64,000 bases of DNA. Origin: Pseudalkalibacillus sp052246725 (GTDB lineage: Bacteria; Bacillota; Bacilli; Bacillales; Fictibacillaceae). Shown piece after piece: positions 43,455 to 52,082 of the stretch. The stretch lies in NCBI GenBank assembly GCA_052246725.1, contig JBQQCL010000018.1; one strand, written 5' to 3'. Under the pieces are notes generated by a model that saw only the letters and a program-made list of their open reading frames with translations, did not search any database and was not told the origin of the DNA. Every line of letters begins with the position of its first letter. Positions within the stretch are counted from its first letter, which is position 1. The position numbers and the translations under genes were made by a program.

Positions 43455-44450
43455 ATGGCCACGATATCGGATGTAGCAAAGCGTGCCGGATTATCGCGTA
43501 CAACTGTCTCCAGAGTGATCAATCAACATCCTTATGTCAGCGAGGAAAAGAAGAGGCTCGTAGAAAAGGCGATGAGTGAGTTACAGTATGTACCTAATTC
43601 CAACGCACAGAAATTGAGGAAACAAAAAACCGAGACGATTGCAGTGTATGTACCACGCCTGACAAATCCATTTTTCAGCCAGCTTGTTGAAACGATGGAG
43701 GAGGTCGCTGCAGAAAAAGGATTTCAACTCTTATTCTGTCAAACCAGATATAACAAACAACAAGAATTGAATTATTTGCAATTGCTCCGAGGAAAGCAGA
43801 TTGATGGGTTGATTCTCACGTCAATGGAAAATCCCTGGTCTGAAATTGAAAATTATTTATCCTACGGACCGATCGTCCTCTGTAATGAATATGATTATGA
43901 TGCCAAAGTTCCCATGGCACATCTAGACCAGGTGATGGGAGGCTATATCGGTACAAAGCATTTACTTGATCGTGGGCATAAGGCCATTGTTTACTGCAGT
44001 TCAGAGCCAGGTGGCAGCCGGGTATCAAAAGGCCGACAAGAAGGCTACATAAAAGCCATGCAGCAGGCTGGCATCTCAATTGATCAGGAATGGATGTACA
44101 CCGATCAATTCACGATTGAAGGCGGTAAACGATTATTCTATCGGTTCCACAATTTAAAAAATAGACCGTCAGCTGTTTTTACAGGAAGTGACGAAGTTGC
44201 TTCGGGGTTGATATTCGAAGCCAGGAAAAACGGTTGCCGGATCCCTGAAGATCTCGCAGTCATCGGATTCGATGACCAACCCATTGCTGAATTGATGGGG
44301 CTCACAACAGTTAAACAACCTGTTCATCAGTTAGGAAGGGCAGCAATGGAATTGATGGTCGAACAGATTCAATCACCGGAAAAAATCAATTCCAATCGTG
44401 TTGAATTACCATTTGAACTTATCATTCGAGAGTCGACTAAAACAACATGA
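43455..44450 (+). CDS. LacI family transcriptional regulator
   Basis: A 331-residue repressor. The N-terminal helix-turn-helix and hinge read ATISDVAKRAGLSRTTVSRV and VPNSNAQKLRKQKT; the periplasmic-binding-like effector domain carries IAVYVPRLTNPFF, LDRGHKAIVY and IGFDDQPIAELMGLTTVKQP. It precedes, in the same direction, a sugar-binding protein and two permeases, which it presumably controls through operators at 43390 and 44533. AAGGAGGGGG lies upstream, with an unusually long gap of about 20 bases to the ATG, and an in-frame alternative start is not obvious. Confidence 0.88.
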   Translation: MATISDVAKRAGLSRTTVSRVINQHPYVSEEKKRLVEKAMSELQYVPNSNAQKLRKQKTETIAVYVPRLTNPFFSQLVETMEEVAAEKGFQLLFCQTRYNKQQELNYLQLLRGKQIDGLILTSMENPWSEIENYLSYGPIVLCNEYDYDAKVPMAHLDQVMGGYIGTKHLLDRGHKAIVYCSSEPGGSRVSKGRQEGYIKAMQQAGISIDQEWMYTDQFTIEGGKRLFYRFHNLKNRPSAVFTGSDEVASGLIFEARKNGCRIPEDLAVIGFDDQPIAELMGLTTVKQPVHQLGRAAMELMVEQIQSPEKINSNRVELPFELIIRESTKTT

Positions 44451-44463
44451 ATAATGTAGATTT

Positions 44464-44526
44464 TCTGCATAAACGCAACTAAAGCTCAGCCTGCACAAAA
44501 GGCTTGGCTTTGCCAGGTTTCTTTAC
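44464..44526. repeat. Family A fragment
   Basis: AACTAAAGCTCAGCCTGCAC and AAAAGGCTTGGCTTTGCCAGG, the internal block next to the hairpin end, without the hairpin itself. It sits in the leader between the LacI gene and its target operon. Confidence 0.6.
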
Positions 44527-44532
44527 AGTTTG

Positions 44533-44546
44533 TGAAATCGATTCCA
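44533..44546 (+). promoter_or_regulatory. LacI-type operator before the sugar-binding protein
   Basis: TGAAATCGATTCCA resembles the element at 43390 (same left arm and central CG) with one departure from the cre consensus. It lies 30 bases before the start codon. Confidence 0.5.
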
Positions 44547-44575
44547 ATTTTAAAAAATAAAGGGGAGGATTTCTA

Positions 44576-45874
44576 ATGAAAAAATCAAAATGGACAAGCC
44601 TGTTTTCACTTCTACTTGCGCTAACCCTAATCCTTGCTGCCTGCAGCTCAGATGGCGAGAAAGGCAGTGGTGGCGAAGATGGTGAAAACAAATCAGATGG
44701 CGAAAAAGTGACGATCGTTTATGCAAAAGGACAAGATGCAACGAAAGGGACAGAAAAGGTAATCGAAGCATTTGAAAAAGAACATCCGAACATCGAGGTC
44801 GAATTTCGGGAAATGCCATCGGATACAGGTGCTCAACACAATGCTTACGTCACTGCACTAAATGGAAAATCTAGTGAAATTGATGTCCTGGAATTAGATG
44901 TTATATGGCCGGCTGAATTTGCTCAAGCTGGGTATGTCATGCCGTTGGATCGTTTTATCAAAAAAGACAAAATCGATATGGAGTCTTACAATGAAGGTGC
45001 TTTAAGTGCTGCGAATTTTGAAGGAAGACAATGGGCAATGCCTAAATACATTGACGCTGGTATGCTTTTCTATCGTAAGGATATGGTTGAAGAACCACCT
45101 AAAACCTGGGATGAATTGATGACAAAAGCTGGTGAACTCCAAGGTCAAGAGGGTACGAAGTTCGGTTACCTTATGCAAGGAAAGCAATACGAAGGGTTAG
45201 TATGTAATGCTGTTGAGTTCATTGCTAGTTATGGTGGAGCAATTGTCAATGAAGACGGTGAAGTGGTTGTAGACAGTGAAGAATCGATTAAAGGCCTTAC
45301 CAAAATGGTTGAAATAATGAACTCAGAGATCGTTCCTGAAAACATCACCAACTTCACGGAGCCTGAGTCCCACACCTCTTTCATTGAAGGTGAATCTCCT
45401 TTCATCCGTAACTGGCCTTACCAATATGCATTGGCGAATGACGAAGAACAATCTAAAATTGTTGACAAAGTCGGAGTTGCACCACTTCCGGAAGGTGATG
45501 CTGGAACAGCTGCAGCCTTAGGTGGATGGATGGCGGCGATCAGTGCTTATTCTGAGCACCCAGAAGAAGCATGGGAGTTCTTGAAATTCATGACTGGACC
45601 TGAAGGACAGAAAATTTCAGCGATACATGGCGGTAAAGCGCCGACGATTTCTTCTTTATATGAGGATGAAGAAGTCCTGGAAGCAAATCCGTTCTTTAAA
45701 GAAGAAGGATTCGTAAATGCACTTGAATCTGCTGTTTCCCGTCCAGTCGTAGCGAATTATCCTGAGATTTCAGAAATCATTCAGATTGAAGTCTCTAAAG
45801 CCATCGCAGGACAAAGTACACCAGAAGAAGCAGCTAAAGCAATGCAATCAAAAATTGAGAGTGCCATGAAATAA
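44576..45874 (+). CDS. Sugar ABC transporter substrate-binding lipoprotein
   Basis: The 432-residue lipoprotein has lipobox LILAAC (Cys at about 23), a short acidic Gly/Ser linker, then a family-1 (maltose/trehalose type) binding fold: VTIVYAKGQDATKGTEKVIE, FEKEHPNIEVEF, DVLELDVIWPAEFAQAGYV, ALGGWMAAISAYSEHPEEAW and MTGPEGQ. It delivers a sugar, possibly an alpha-glucoside such as trehalose or maltose, to the two permeases downstream. No dedicated ATPase gene is in the cluster; a shared MsmX-type ATPase is the usual solution in Bacilli. AGGGGAGGA precedes the ATG. Confidence 0.88.
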   Translation: MKKSKWTSLFSLLLALTLILAACSSDGEKGSGGEDGENKSDGEKVTIVYAKGQDATKGTEKVIEAFEKEHPNIEVEFREMPSDTGAQHNAYVTALNGKSSEIDVLELDVIWPAEFAQAGYVMPLDRFIKKDKIDMESYNEGALSAANFEGRQWAMPKYIDAGMLFYRKDMVEEPPKTWDELMTKAGELQGQEGTKFGYLMQGKQYEGLVCNAVEFIASYGGAIVNEDGEVVVDSEESIKGLTKMVEIMNSEIVPENITNFTEPESHTSFIEGESPFIRNWPYQYALANDEEQSKIVDKVGVAPLPEGDAGTAAALGGWMAAISAYSEHPEEAWEFLKFMTGPEGQKISAIHGGKAPTISSLYEDEEVLEANPFFKEEGFVNALESAVSRPVVANYPEISEIIQIEVSKAIAGQSTPEEAAKAMQSKIESAMK

Positions 45875-45988
45875 CGAAAATCAGATAGGGCTGGCTCTAA
45901 CATATGTCACTCAGGGTTGCCTCGAAATGCAACCCAGAGTAAGACGCGATGGGGTCAGCTTCTATCATTTGAAAGGTGTGAAGATGGA

Positions 45989-47302
45989 TTGAGTGATCGT
46001 ACATCAAAACCTAAGAAGAAACGAAAAAAACTTTCTGAAAGCTCCGTTGCATACTTATTGATTGCGCCTTCACTACTTTTGATTCTCGTTATTGCCATAT
46101 GGCCGGTTATCCAATCCTTTTATTTTTCGTTGTTCGATATGAGGCTGAACAATCCGACTAAATCTGAGGTTCATACGAGCCATATGATCGATCTGCACCG
46201 TTATTTGGATAACTATTTTCTTTTGGAAGGTGCGATTGATAAAGAATTAGATAAAGCTAGCGGAGGAAACGAGGAAACACTGAATTCTGTGAAACAAGAC
46301 TTATCAACGCTTGATTCATCATTATTAAAGGATGAAGAAATTAAAGAACGTTATGAAATCATCGATGAAAAATTGATGAAATTTGAAAAGGTAGGTTCCA
46401 AGGAGAAGCTTGTCGAGGTTGAAAAGGACCGAGCCGAAGAAATTCAGGTTACACTCAATGATATCAAGGAGAAAGTGAACGGTCTTGATGAACTGGAGGA
46501 CCCAAAGACTGTCAAAGGATTGAGCAATGCACTAGCTGATTCGGTCATAAAACCTAATTTCATCGGATTTGATCATTATGCCAAAAATTTGACGGACAAG
46601 AGAATGTGGATGTCAATTTGGAATACCGTCGTGTTCACAGTCGTGTCTGTTGCAATTGAATTAGTCATCGGTCTGATGATCGCGTTGCTGATCAATAAAG
46701 CATTCTTCGGAAGAGGACTAGTCCGTGCTTCCATCCTGATACCATGGGCAATACCTACAGTTGTAGCAGCTCTAATGTGGAAATTCCTTTATGACGGGCA
46801 GAATGGAGTCGTCTCAAAAATATTTGAAGAAATCGGACTCATCGACCGGATGGCGACACTTCTGACAACCGATTCAGGCGCTATGTTCTCGGTCATTTTT
46901 GCCGATGTATGGAAAACGACTCCTTATATGGCGTTGTTACTGCTTGCTGGTTTACAGACGATACCCAAAAGCATGTATGAAGCAGCAGCCATCGATGGAG
47001 CGAATAAATGGAAACAATTCATTACAATTACACTTCCTTTATTGAAAACTAGTATTCTAGTCGCGCTGTTATTCCGCACACTCGATGCTTTCCGAGTGTT
47101 CGATCTCATTTACGTATTGACCGGCGGAGGACCTGCTAATTCAACAGAAACCATATCCTTGCTTGCCTATAAAGTGATGATTGCTCAATCAAACTTCGGA
47201 GAAGGTTCTGCACTATCTGTCGTCGTCTTCATTTGTGTGGCGATCATCTCGATGATTTACATCTCTTTATTAGGCAGAGACCTATTAGATGATAAAAAAT
47301 AA
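45989..47302 (+). CDS. Sugar ABC transporter permease, MalF-like with large extracytoplasmic insert
   Basis: A 437-residue permease. A basic N-terminus (KPKKKRKK) and a first membrane helix (about 22-45) are followed by an insert of about 130 hydrophilic, helical residues (about 55-180, rich in Glu, Lys, Asp, Leu) before the remaining five helices. The coupling loop is MYEAAAIDGANKWKQFITITLPLL. Most MalF-type permeases of Bacilli lack such an insert; E. coli MalF has a comparable P2 domain that contacts its binding protein. The start is a TTG at 45989 behind AAAGGTG; the frame extends 24 codons further without a ribosome site. Confidence 0.86.
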   Translation: MSDRTSKPKKKRKKLSESSVAYLLIAPSLLLILVIAIWPVIQSFYFSLFDMRLNNPTKSEVHTSHMIDLHRYLDNYFLLEGAIDKELDKASGGNEETLNSVKQDLSTLDSSLLKDEEIKERYEIIDEKLMKFEKVGSKEKLVEVEKDRAEEIQVTLNDIKEKVNGLDELEDPKTVKGLSNALADSVIKPNFIGFDHYAKNLTDKRMWMSIWNTVVFTVVSVAIELVIGLMIALLINKAFFGRGLVRASILIPWAIPTVVAALMWKFLYDGQNGVVSKIFEEIGLIDRMATLLTTDSGAMFSVIFADVWKTTPYMALLLLAGLQTIPKSMYEAAAIDGANKWKQFITITLPLLKTSILVALLFRTLDAFRVFDLIYVLTGGGPANSTETISLLAYKVMIAQSNFGEGSALSVVVFICVAIISMIYISLLGRDLLDDKK

Positions 47303-47324
47303 GGAAAAGGAGAGGGTGAGTTGA

Positions 47325-48152
47325 ATGCAGAAGAAAGCCGGACCAATGTTTTATGTAGGTTTATCCGTTTTTATTTTCCTGGTCATGTTCCCGTTCTTAT
47401 GGATTTTGATCAGTTCATTGAAGCCTGTATCTGAATTGTTTGGAGAGAAGGCATTCATTCCTTTTACTTCAGATCCGACGCTTGAAAACTATCGATCCGT
47501 ATTCGTGAACCATCCGTTCTTGACTTACTTGAAAAATAGTTTGATTGTTTCTGGAGTGACAACGATCTATACGGTCCTCGTAGCTTCATTTGCAGCGTAT
47601 GCCATAGCGCGTATGAAGTTCAAAGGAAAAACGGTCATACTCGGGCTTGTACTGTCTGTTTCGATGTTTCCGCAGATCGCGACAATCTCCCCGATCTATA
47701 TCATTTTGAAAAACCTGGGGCTGACGAACAGTTATCTCGGATTGATCATTCCGTATACGACGATTACATTACCTCTCTCGATTTGGATTCTCGTAACCTT
47801 CTTCCGTAAAATTCCATTCGATCTGGAAGAAGCCGCGAAAATCGACGGGGCATCAATAATGCAAACGTACTGGCGCGTCATTTTGCCACTGGCGATTCCA
47901 GGAATTTTTACAACGGCGATCCTCGTCTTCATTGCTGCCTGGAATGAGTTCTTGTTCGCCCTTGTTTTAAATACACAGGAAGCTTATAAAACAGTACCAG
48001 TAGGGATTGCGATGTTCCAGGGGCAATTCACAATTCCATGGGGTGAAATATCTGCAGCTACAGTTGTGGTCACAGTACCGTTAGTCATCATGGTCCTCTT
48101 ATTCCAACGCCGCATCGTTTCAGGACTGACTTCTGGTGCAGTGAAAGAATAA
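47325..48152 (+). CDS. Sugar ABC transporter permease, MalG-like
   Basis: A 275-residue membrane subunit with six hydrophobic segments. The coupling loop EEAAKIDGASIMQTYWRVILPLAIP matches the MalG/UgpE group. It starts 22 bases after the MalF-like gene with GGAGAGGGTG upstream. It closes the transporter operon, followed by a terminator. Together with the LacI gene, binding protein and MalF-like permease it forms one carbohydrate-uptake unit without its own ATPase or glycosidase. Confidence 0.88.
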   Translation: MQKKAGPMFYVGLSVFIFLVMFPFLWILISSLKPVSELFGEKAFIPFTSDPTLENYRSVFVNHPFLTYLKNSLIVSGVTTIYTVLVASFAAYAIARMKFKGKTVILGLVLSVSMFPQIATISPIYIILKNLGLTNSYLGLIIPYTTITLPLSIWILVTFFRKIPFDLEEAAKIDGASIMQTYWRVILPLAIPGIFTTAILVFIAAWNEFLFALVLNTQEAYKTVPVGIAMFQGQFTIPWGEISAATVVVTVPLVIMVLLFQRRIVSGLTSGAVKE

Positions 48153-48198
48153 GGAAGCGTTAAAACGTTGTGTTTACAAGTTAACGACAGTTGAAGAA

Positions 48199-48229
48199 AC
48201 GGTCTGCGGAACTGCAGACTGTTTTTTTT
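48199..48229 (+). terminator. Terminator of the sugar transporter operon
   Basis: ACGGTCTGC pairs with GCAGACTGT (one G-U), 6-base loop, then eight T. Confidence 0.9.
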
Positions 48230-48295
48230 GAAGAAAAGCCATTACGTTTAAAAGAGCTACTGAAAGGAAATATAGAGCTTAAAGGAGGTAATCCT

Positions 48296-48481
48296 ATGAG
48301 TTCTGATAAAAATAAAAGAAAGAGTCCGAATAAAAAGGAGCCGGATCATACGCTTCATGAAGATGAGACAGTAGATCCGATGCCTGTAGAAGATCAGAAA
48401 CAAGAAATTAGAGAAGAAAAGAAAAAACATAAATCCAAAGATGATTCATCAAGTGAAAAACACTATCGGAAGAATGAATGA
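48296..48481 (+). CDS. Small highly charged protein of unknown function
   Basis: A 61-residue hydrophilic peptide dominated by Lys, Glu, Asp and Ser (SSDKNKRKSPNKKEPDHTL, then KKKHKSKDDSSSEK). No hydrophobic segment and no Cys. It is very probably real: a perfect AAAGGAGG site lies five bases before the ATG and its own terminator starts at the stop codon. A frame reaching upstream to 48191 crosses the previous terminator and is disregarded. I do not recognise a family; such small charged proteins of Bacilli are often intrinsically disordered. Confidence 0.68.
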   Translation: MSSDKNKRKSPNKKEPDHTLHEDETVDPMPVEDQKQEIREEKKKHKSKDDSSSEKHYRKNE

Positions 48482-48482
48482 G

Positions 48483-48510
48483 AAAAGCGACCTGAAATGG
48501 TCGCTTTTTT
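48483..48510 (+). terminator. Terminator of the small charged protein gene
   Basis: AAAAGCGACC pairs with GGTCGCTTTTTT, 6-base loop. Confidence 0.92.
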
Positions 48511-48527
48511 CTGACCTGACTCGATTT

Positions 48528-48717
48528 AGAGGACACGAGAGCCCTTATTTTGCTAAAATTGCATGTTTTATGAAATTAGCGGACACCAGAGACCTTATCC
48601 GGGTAATACGCTGCTAATAAGTTGTATTTTCACCCAAATAGCGGAACGGTTGTCCTCTAATTTTTTAAATCATTACTATTTGTCACAAATAGCGGAACAG
48701 ATGTCCTCTAATTTTTT
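48528..48717. repeat. Family C repeats, variant set of four units
   Basis: Direct units at 48528 (AGAGGACACGAGAGCCCTTATT) and 48577 (AGCGGACACCAGAGACCTTAT), then two inverted variant units at 48635 and 48686 (AAATAGCGGAACRGWTGTCC then TCTAATTTTTT). The variants carry GCGGAAC where other loci have GTCTCTG. It fills the gap between convergent genes. Confidence 0.82.
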
Positions 48718-48768
48718 GATTCAAATAGATTCCTTCACCCTGTCCGCCGATATTAACAATCTCCAGCT

Positions 48769-49632
48769 TCAAATCCGTTTCACAGCCACCGCTTTCCTCA
48801 TCTTGTTCAATGATTCCTGTGACGTTTCCTTCGTTTTCATCATCACATTCACAAATAAGGCATCAATGATACTCAGCTGTGCAATCCGCGAAGCCAATGC
48901 CTCTGAACGATAATCGGTTTCTTCAGATGTCGTAAAAAGCGGAACATCGACTTTTTGTCCTAAAGGAGACTTAGCAAGTGTAGTGATCCCGATCGTCTTC
49001 ACTTTATTCTGTTGGGCAACTTCTATTACATCCAACAAGTCCTTGTTCGTGCCAGAATGGGATATGAACATGATGACGTCCTGGTCGGTTAATTGGGATG
49101 CGGCCATTAGCTGAAGGTGTGAATCCGAATAGGCCGCGGATTGGATACCACTGCGTAAAAACTTGTGATGAGCATCCATTGCGATAATCCCCGAACCTCC
49201 ATTTCCGTAGAATTCCACTTTTCTAGCACCAATTAGTAATTCAACTGCCCTATGATAGTGTTCCTGTTCTAATATGTGAGAAGTCTCTTCAAGCGTCCTT
49301 ATATTTGACCGGAATATTTTTTGCGCAACCTCTTTCTCATTATCTGTTTCGTTAATGGTTTCATGGATGTCCTTTACAGGGTTCACGATTTCAGAAGCTA
49401 GCGCAATTTTCATGGCTTGATAGCCTTTGAATCCGATTCGTTTGCAAAAGCGGAAAACGGTCGCTTCAGCAACTTGCAGATCATCGGCTATTTGACTGAT
49501 CGTCGAATGGATGATGTGCTCTGGATTGTTCAAAATATAATCAGCGATCATCTTTTCTTTTTCACTGAATCTGTTATAAAACGAGCGGATTCGTGGAATA
49601 CAATGCTGTTGTTGCTGTTGATCTTTACTCAA
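48769..49632 (-). CDS. RpiR/MurR family transcriptional regulator of the gluconate operon
   Basis: A 287-residue regulator with an N-terminal HTH_6 domain (FSEKEKMIADYILNNPEHI, DLQVAEATVFRFCKRIGFKG) and a C-terminal SIS phosphosugar-binding domain (VEFYGNGGSGIIAMDAHH, DVIMFISHSGTNKDLLDV). The likely effector is 6-phosphogluconate or another sugar phosphate. It is divergent from gnd-gntP-gntK, so it probably controls that operon; in B. subtilis the equivalent regulator is the unrelated GntR. The TTG at 49632 was chosen for AAAGGAG upstream; the frame continues to 49674 with no ribosome site. Confidence 0.85.
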   Translation of the reverse strand: MSKDQQQQQHCIPRIRSFYNRFSEKEKMIADYILNNPEHIIHSTISQIADDLQVAEATVFRFCKRIGFKGYQAMKIALASEIVNPVKDIHETINETDNEKEVAQKIFRSNIRTLEETSHILEQEHYHRAVELLIGARKVEFYGNGGSGIIAMDAHHKFLRSGIQSAAYSDSHLQLMAASQLTDQDVIMFISHSGTNKDLLDVIEVAQQNKVKTIGITTLAKSPLGQKVDVPLFTTSEETDYRSEALASRIAQLSIIDALFVNVMMKTKETSQESLNKMRKAVAVKRI

Positions 49633-49681
49633 AGTCGTTCTCCTTTCAAAACTACTATTACTATTATATACCATTGTAATA

Positions 49682-49733
49682 CGAAAAAAAATTTCATGAA
49701 AGCGGTTGAAAAGAAAAAATATTTTTGTATAAT
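49682..49733 (+). promoter_or_regulatory. Promoter of the gluconate operon with overlapping operators
   Basis: TTGAAA (49706), 16 bases, TATAAT (49728-49733). A cre-like site TGAAAGCGGTTGAA (49697-49710, two mismatches) overlaps the -35. Just upstream, GAAAAAAAATTTC (49683 onward) has the GAAA-N-TTTC form found in RpiR-type operators. Confidence 0.6.
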
Positions 49734-49796
49734 TGGTGACAAAAGAAATATTTTTTCATCGTAAGTCATTCATAATTTATCACTGGAGGTTTTAAT

Positions 49797-50693
49797 ATGC
49801 AAATAGGTTTGATCGGTCTCGGAAAAATGGGGTACAACCTCGGTTTGAATCTGATTGACCACAACCATAATGTACATGCTTTTGATGTAAACGCATCAAC
49901 TCTTGAGTCATTTGAAGCAGAAGGTGGTCAAGGACATGCTTCCATAAAGGAGCTGGTTGAAAACCTTGTTAAACCACGAGCGGTCTGGATCATGGTTCCA
50001 GCCGGAGAAATTACGGAATCTGTCATTTCTGAATTAGGTGAATTGCTGGATCCGGAAGACATCATCATTGATGGTGGAAACACGAATTACAAAGAATCTG
50101 TAAAAAGGGCTGAAGCATTAAGCGAGAAGGGTATCCATTTCTTGGATGTCGGAACAAGCGGTGGTGTCGGCGGAGCAAGAAACGGTGCTTGCATGATGGT
50201 CGGCGGGAATGAAACCGCGTTCAAACGATTAGAATCTGTCTTTGATGAAGTTACAGTTGAAAATGGATTTCTTTACACAGGGAAATCTGGTAGCGGCCAT
50301 TTCTTGAAGATGATTCATAACGGAATCGAATACGGCATGATGCAAGCGATCGCTGAAGGGTTCGATATCCTTGAAAAAAGTCCATTCGATTACGACTACG
50401 AAGGTGTATCGAGAGTTTGGAACAACGGATCAGTCATTCGTTCATGGCTCATGGAACTTACTGAAAATGCATTTTCGAAAGATGAAAAGCTCGATGATAT
50501 CCGAGGTGTCATGCACTCCTCCGGTGAAGGGAAATGGACGGTGGAAACAGCACTTGATCTTCAAACAGCTGCACCGGTCATCGCACTTTCATTAATGATG
50601 CGGTACCGTTCTTTAGAAGAAGATACGTTTGCAGGTAAAGTTGTCGCTGCTCTACGAAACGAGTTTGGCGGACACGATGTTGTGAAGAAATAA
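49797..50693 (+). CDS. gnd: 6-phosphogluconate dehydrogenase, short (YqeC/GntZ) type
   Basis: A 298-residue cytoplasmic dehydrogenase that oxidises and decarboxylates 6-phosphogluconate to ribulose 5-phosphate. The N-terminal Rossmann domain has IGLIGLGKMGYNLG and VWIMVPAG; DGGNTNYKES, DVGTSGGVGGARNGACMMVGG and the catalytic HFLKMIHNGIEYGMMQ follow. The short length marks the form that is often NAD-dependent, as opposed to the 470-residue GndA (family knowledge). It is first in the operon before gntP and gntK, giving gluconate uptake, phosphorylation and entry to the pentose phosphate route. GGAGG precedes the ATG. Confidence 0.9.
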   Translation: MQIGLIGLGKMGYNLGLNLIDHNHNVHAFDVNASTLESFEAEGGQGHASIKELVENLVKPRAVWIMVPAGEITESVISELGELLDPEDIIIDGGNTNYKESVKRAEALSEKGIHFLDVGTSGGVGGARNGACMMVGGNETAFKRLESVFDEVTVENGFLYTGKSGSGHFLKMIHNGIEYGMMQAIAEGFDILEKSPFDYDYEGVSRVWNNGSVIRSWLMELTENAFSKDEKLDDIRGVMHSSGEGKWTVETALDLQTAAPVIALSLMMRYRSLEEDTFAGKVVAALRNEFGGHDVVKK

Positions 50694-50716
50694 ATATTCG
50701 ATTGGGGGAAATGGAG

Positions 50717-52057
50717 ATGTCAGGAGCAGGCTTAATTTTAGTCGCATTATTAGGTATCATCGTTTTACTATTCTTAGTCATGAGAACGAAGCTTCAAGCA
50801 TTTGTCGCGCTATTGATTGTCAGTATTCTGGTCGGAATCGGCGCTGACATGAAGTTAAGTGATATAATCGGTTCGATTCAAGAAGGGATGGGCGGGACGT
50901 TAGGTTTCGTAGCCGTTGTCGTCGGGCTTGGAGCGATGTTCGGACAGATGCTCGAGGTATCCGGTGGAGCAGAACGTCTTGCCCAAACCCTTATCAAAAA
51001 GTTTGGAGAGAGCAGAGCACAATGGGCATTGAGTGTCACAGGTTTCATTGTCGCCATTCCAGTATTCTTTGATGTTGGTTTCATCATTTTAGTTCCTATT
51101 GTATATGGTTTAGCAAAGAAAACAGGGAAATCGCTCTTATTCTATGGAATTCCATTGCTTGCTGGTCTTGCGGTAACACATAGCTTTGTCCCACCGACAC
51201 CAGGACCGATTGCGGTTGCTGAACTCGTTGGAGCAGATATCGGTTGGGTCATCTTATTCGGTATCCTTGCAGGTCTTCCAGCTATGATCATTGCGGGACC
51301 GATCTTCGGTAAGTATATTGCGAAAAAGATTCATGTTAACGTTCCGGATTATATTGAACTTGAAGAAAGACACTATGACCGTGAGCTGCCTGGTTTCGGA
51401 ACAGTCGCTAGTCTGATTCTGATTCCACTCGTATTGATCCTTTTGAATACGTTTTCAGGACTACTACTTCCTGAAGGGAATAACGTCCGTGAATTTTTAA
51501 CATTCCTAGGACATCCATTTGTTGCATTGATCATCGCAACAGTGCTTGCCTTTTATATTCTTGGAATCCGAAAAGGGTATTCGAAGGATGAAGTGCAACA
51601 GATTGCAACAAAAGCACTTGAACCAGCTGGTATCATCATTCTTGTAACCGGTGCAGGTGGAGTCTTCAAACAAATCCTGATTGATTCAGGTGTAGGTGAT
51701 GTATTGGGTGAAATGATGGCTGGATCATCATTACCACCACTATTGCTAGCATTCCTTATTGCTTCATTCGTACGTGTTGCACAAGGTTCCGCTACTGTTT
51801 CAATGATCACTGCAGCAGGAATCATGTCACCGATCATCGATTCACTAGGATTGGGAGGGCCGGTGCTTGGACTTATGGTCATCTCCATTGCAGCTGGTGC
51901 AACGATTTTATCCCATGTGAATGACAGTGGTTTCTGGCTCGTCAACCGCTATTTCGGTCTGGATGTGAAAGATACATTACGATCATGGACAGTGATGGAG
52001 ACACTTATTGCACTTGTCGGATTTGCAGTCGCCTTTACTATCGGAATCTTCATTTAA
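50717..52057 (+). CDS. gntP: Gluconate permease GntP
   Basis: A 446-residue proton-coupled permease with about 12 to 13 hydrophobic segments. Family marks: VVGLGAMFGQMLEVSGGAERLA, LAVTHSFVPPTPGPIAVAE, VTGAGGVFKQILIDSGVGD, RVAQGSATVSMITAAG and LSHVNDSGFWLVNRYFG. Placed between gnd and gntK, so gluconate is the expected substrate. The ATG at 50717 follows GGGGG by eight bases; an ATG two codons earlier and a TTG at 50702 are in frame. It is related to the permease at 38546 but belongs to a different operon. Confidence 0.9.
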   Translation: MSGAGLILVALLGIIVLLFLVMRTKLQAFVALLIVSILVGIGADMKLSDIIGSIQEGMGGTLGFVAVVVGLGAMFGQMLEVSGGAERLAQTLIKKFGESRAQWALSVTGFIVAIPVFFDVGFIILVPIVYGLAKKTGKSLLFYGIPLLAGLAVTHSFVPPTPGPIAVAELVGADIGWVILFGILAGLPAMIIAGPIFGKYIAKKIHVNVPDYIELEERHYDRELPGFGTVASLILIPLVLILLNTFSGLLLPEGNNVREFLTFLGHPFVALIIATVLAFYILGIRKGYSKDEVQQIATKALEPAGIIILVTGAGGVFKQILIDSGVGDVLGEMMAGSSLPPLLLAFLIASFVRVAQGSATVSMITAAGIMSPIIDSLGLGGPVLGLMVISIAAGATILSHVNDSGFWLVNRYFGLDVKDTLRSWTVMETLIALVGFAVAFTIGIFI

Positions 52058-52082
52058 TGGAACTGAAAGGACGTTTTTAATC

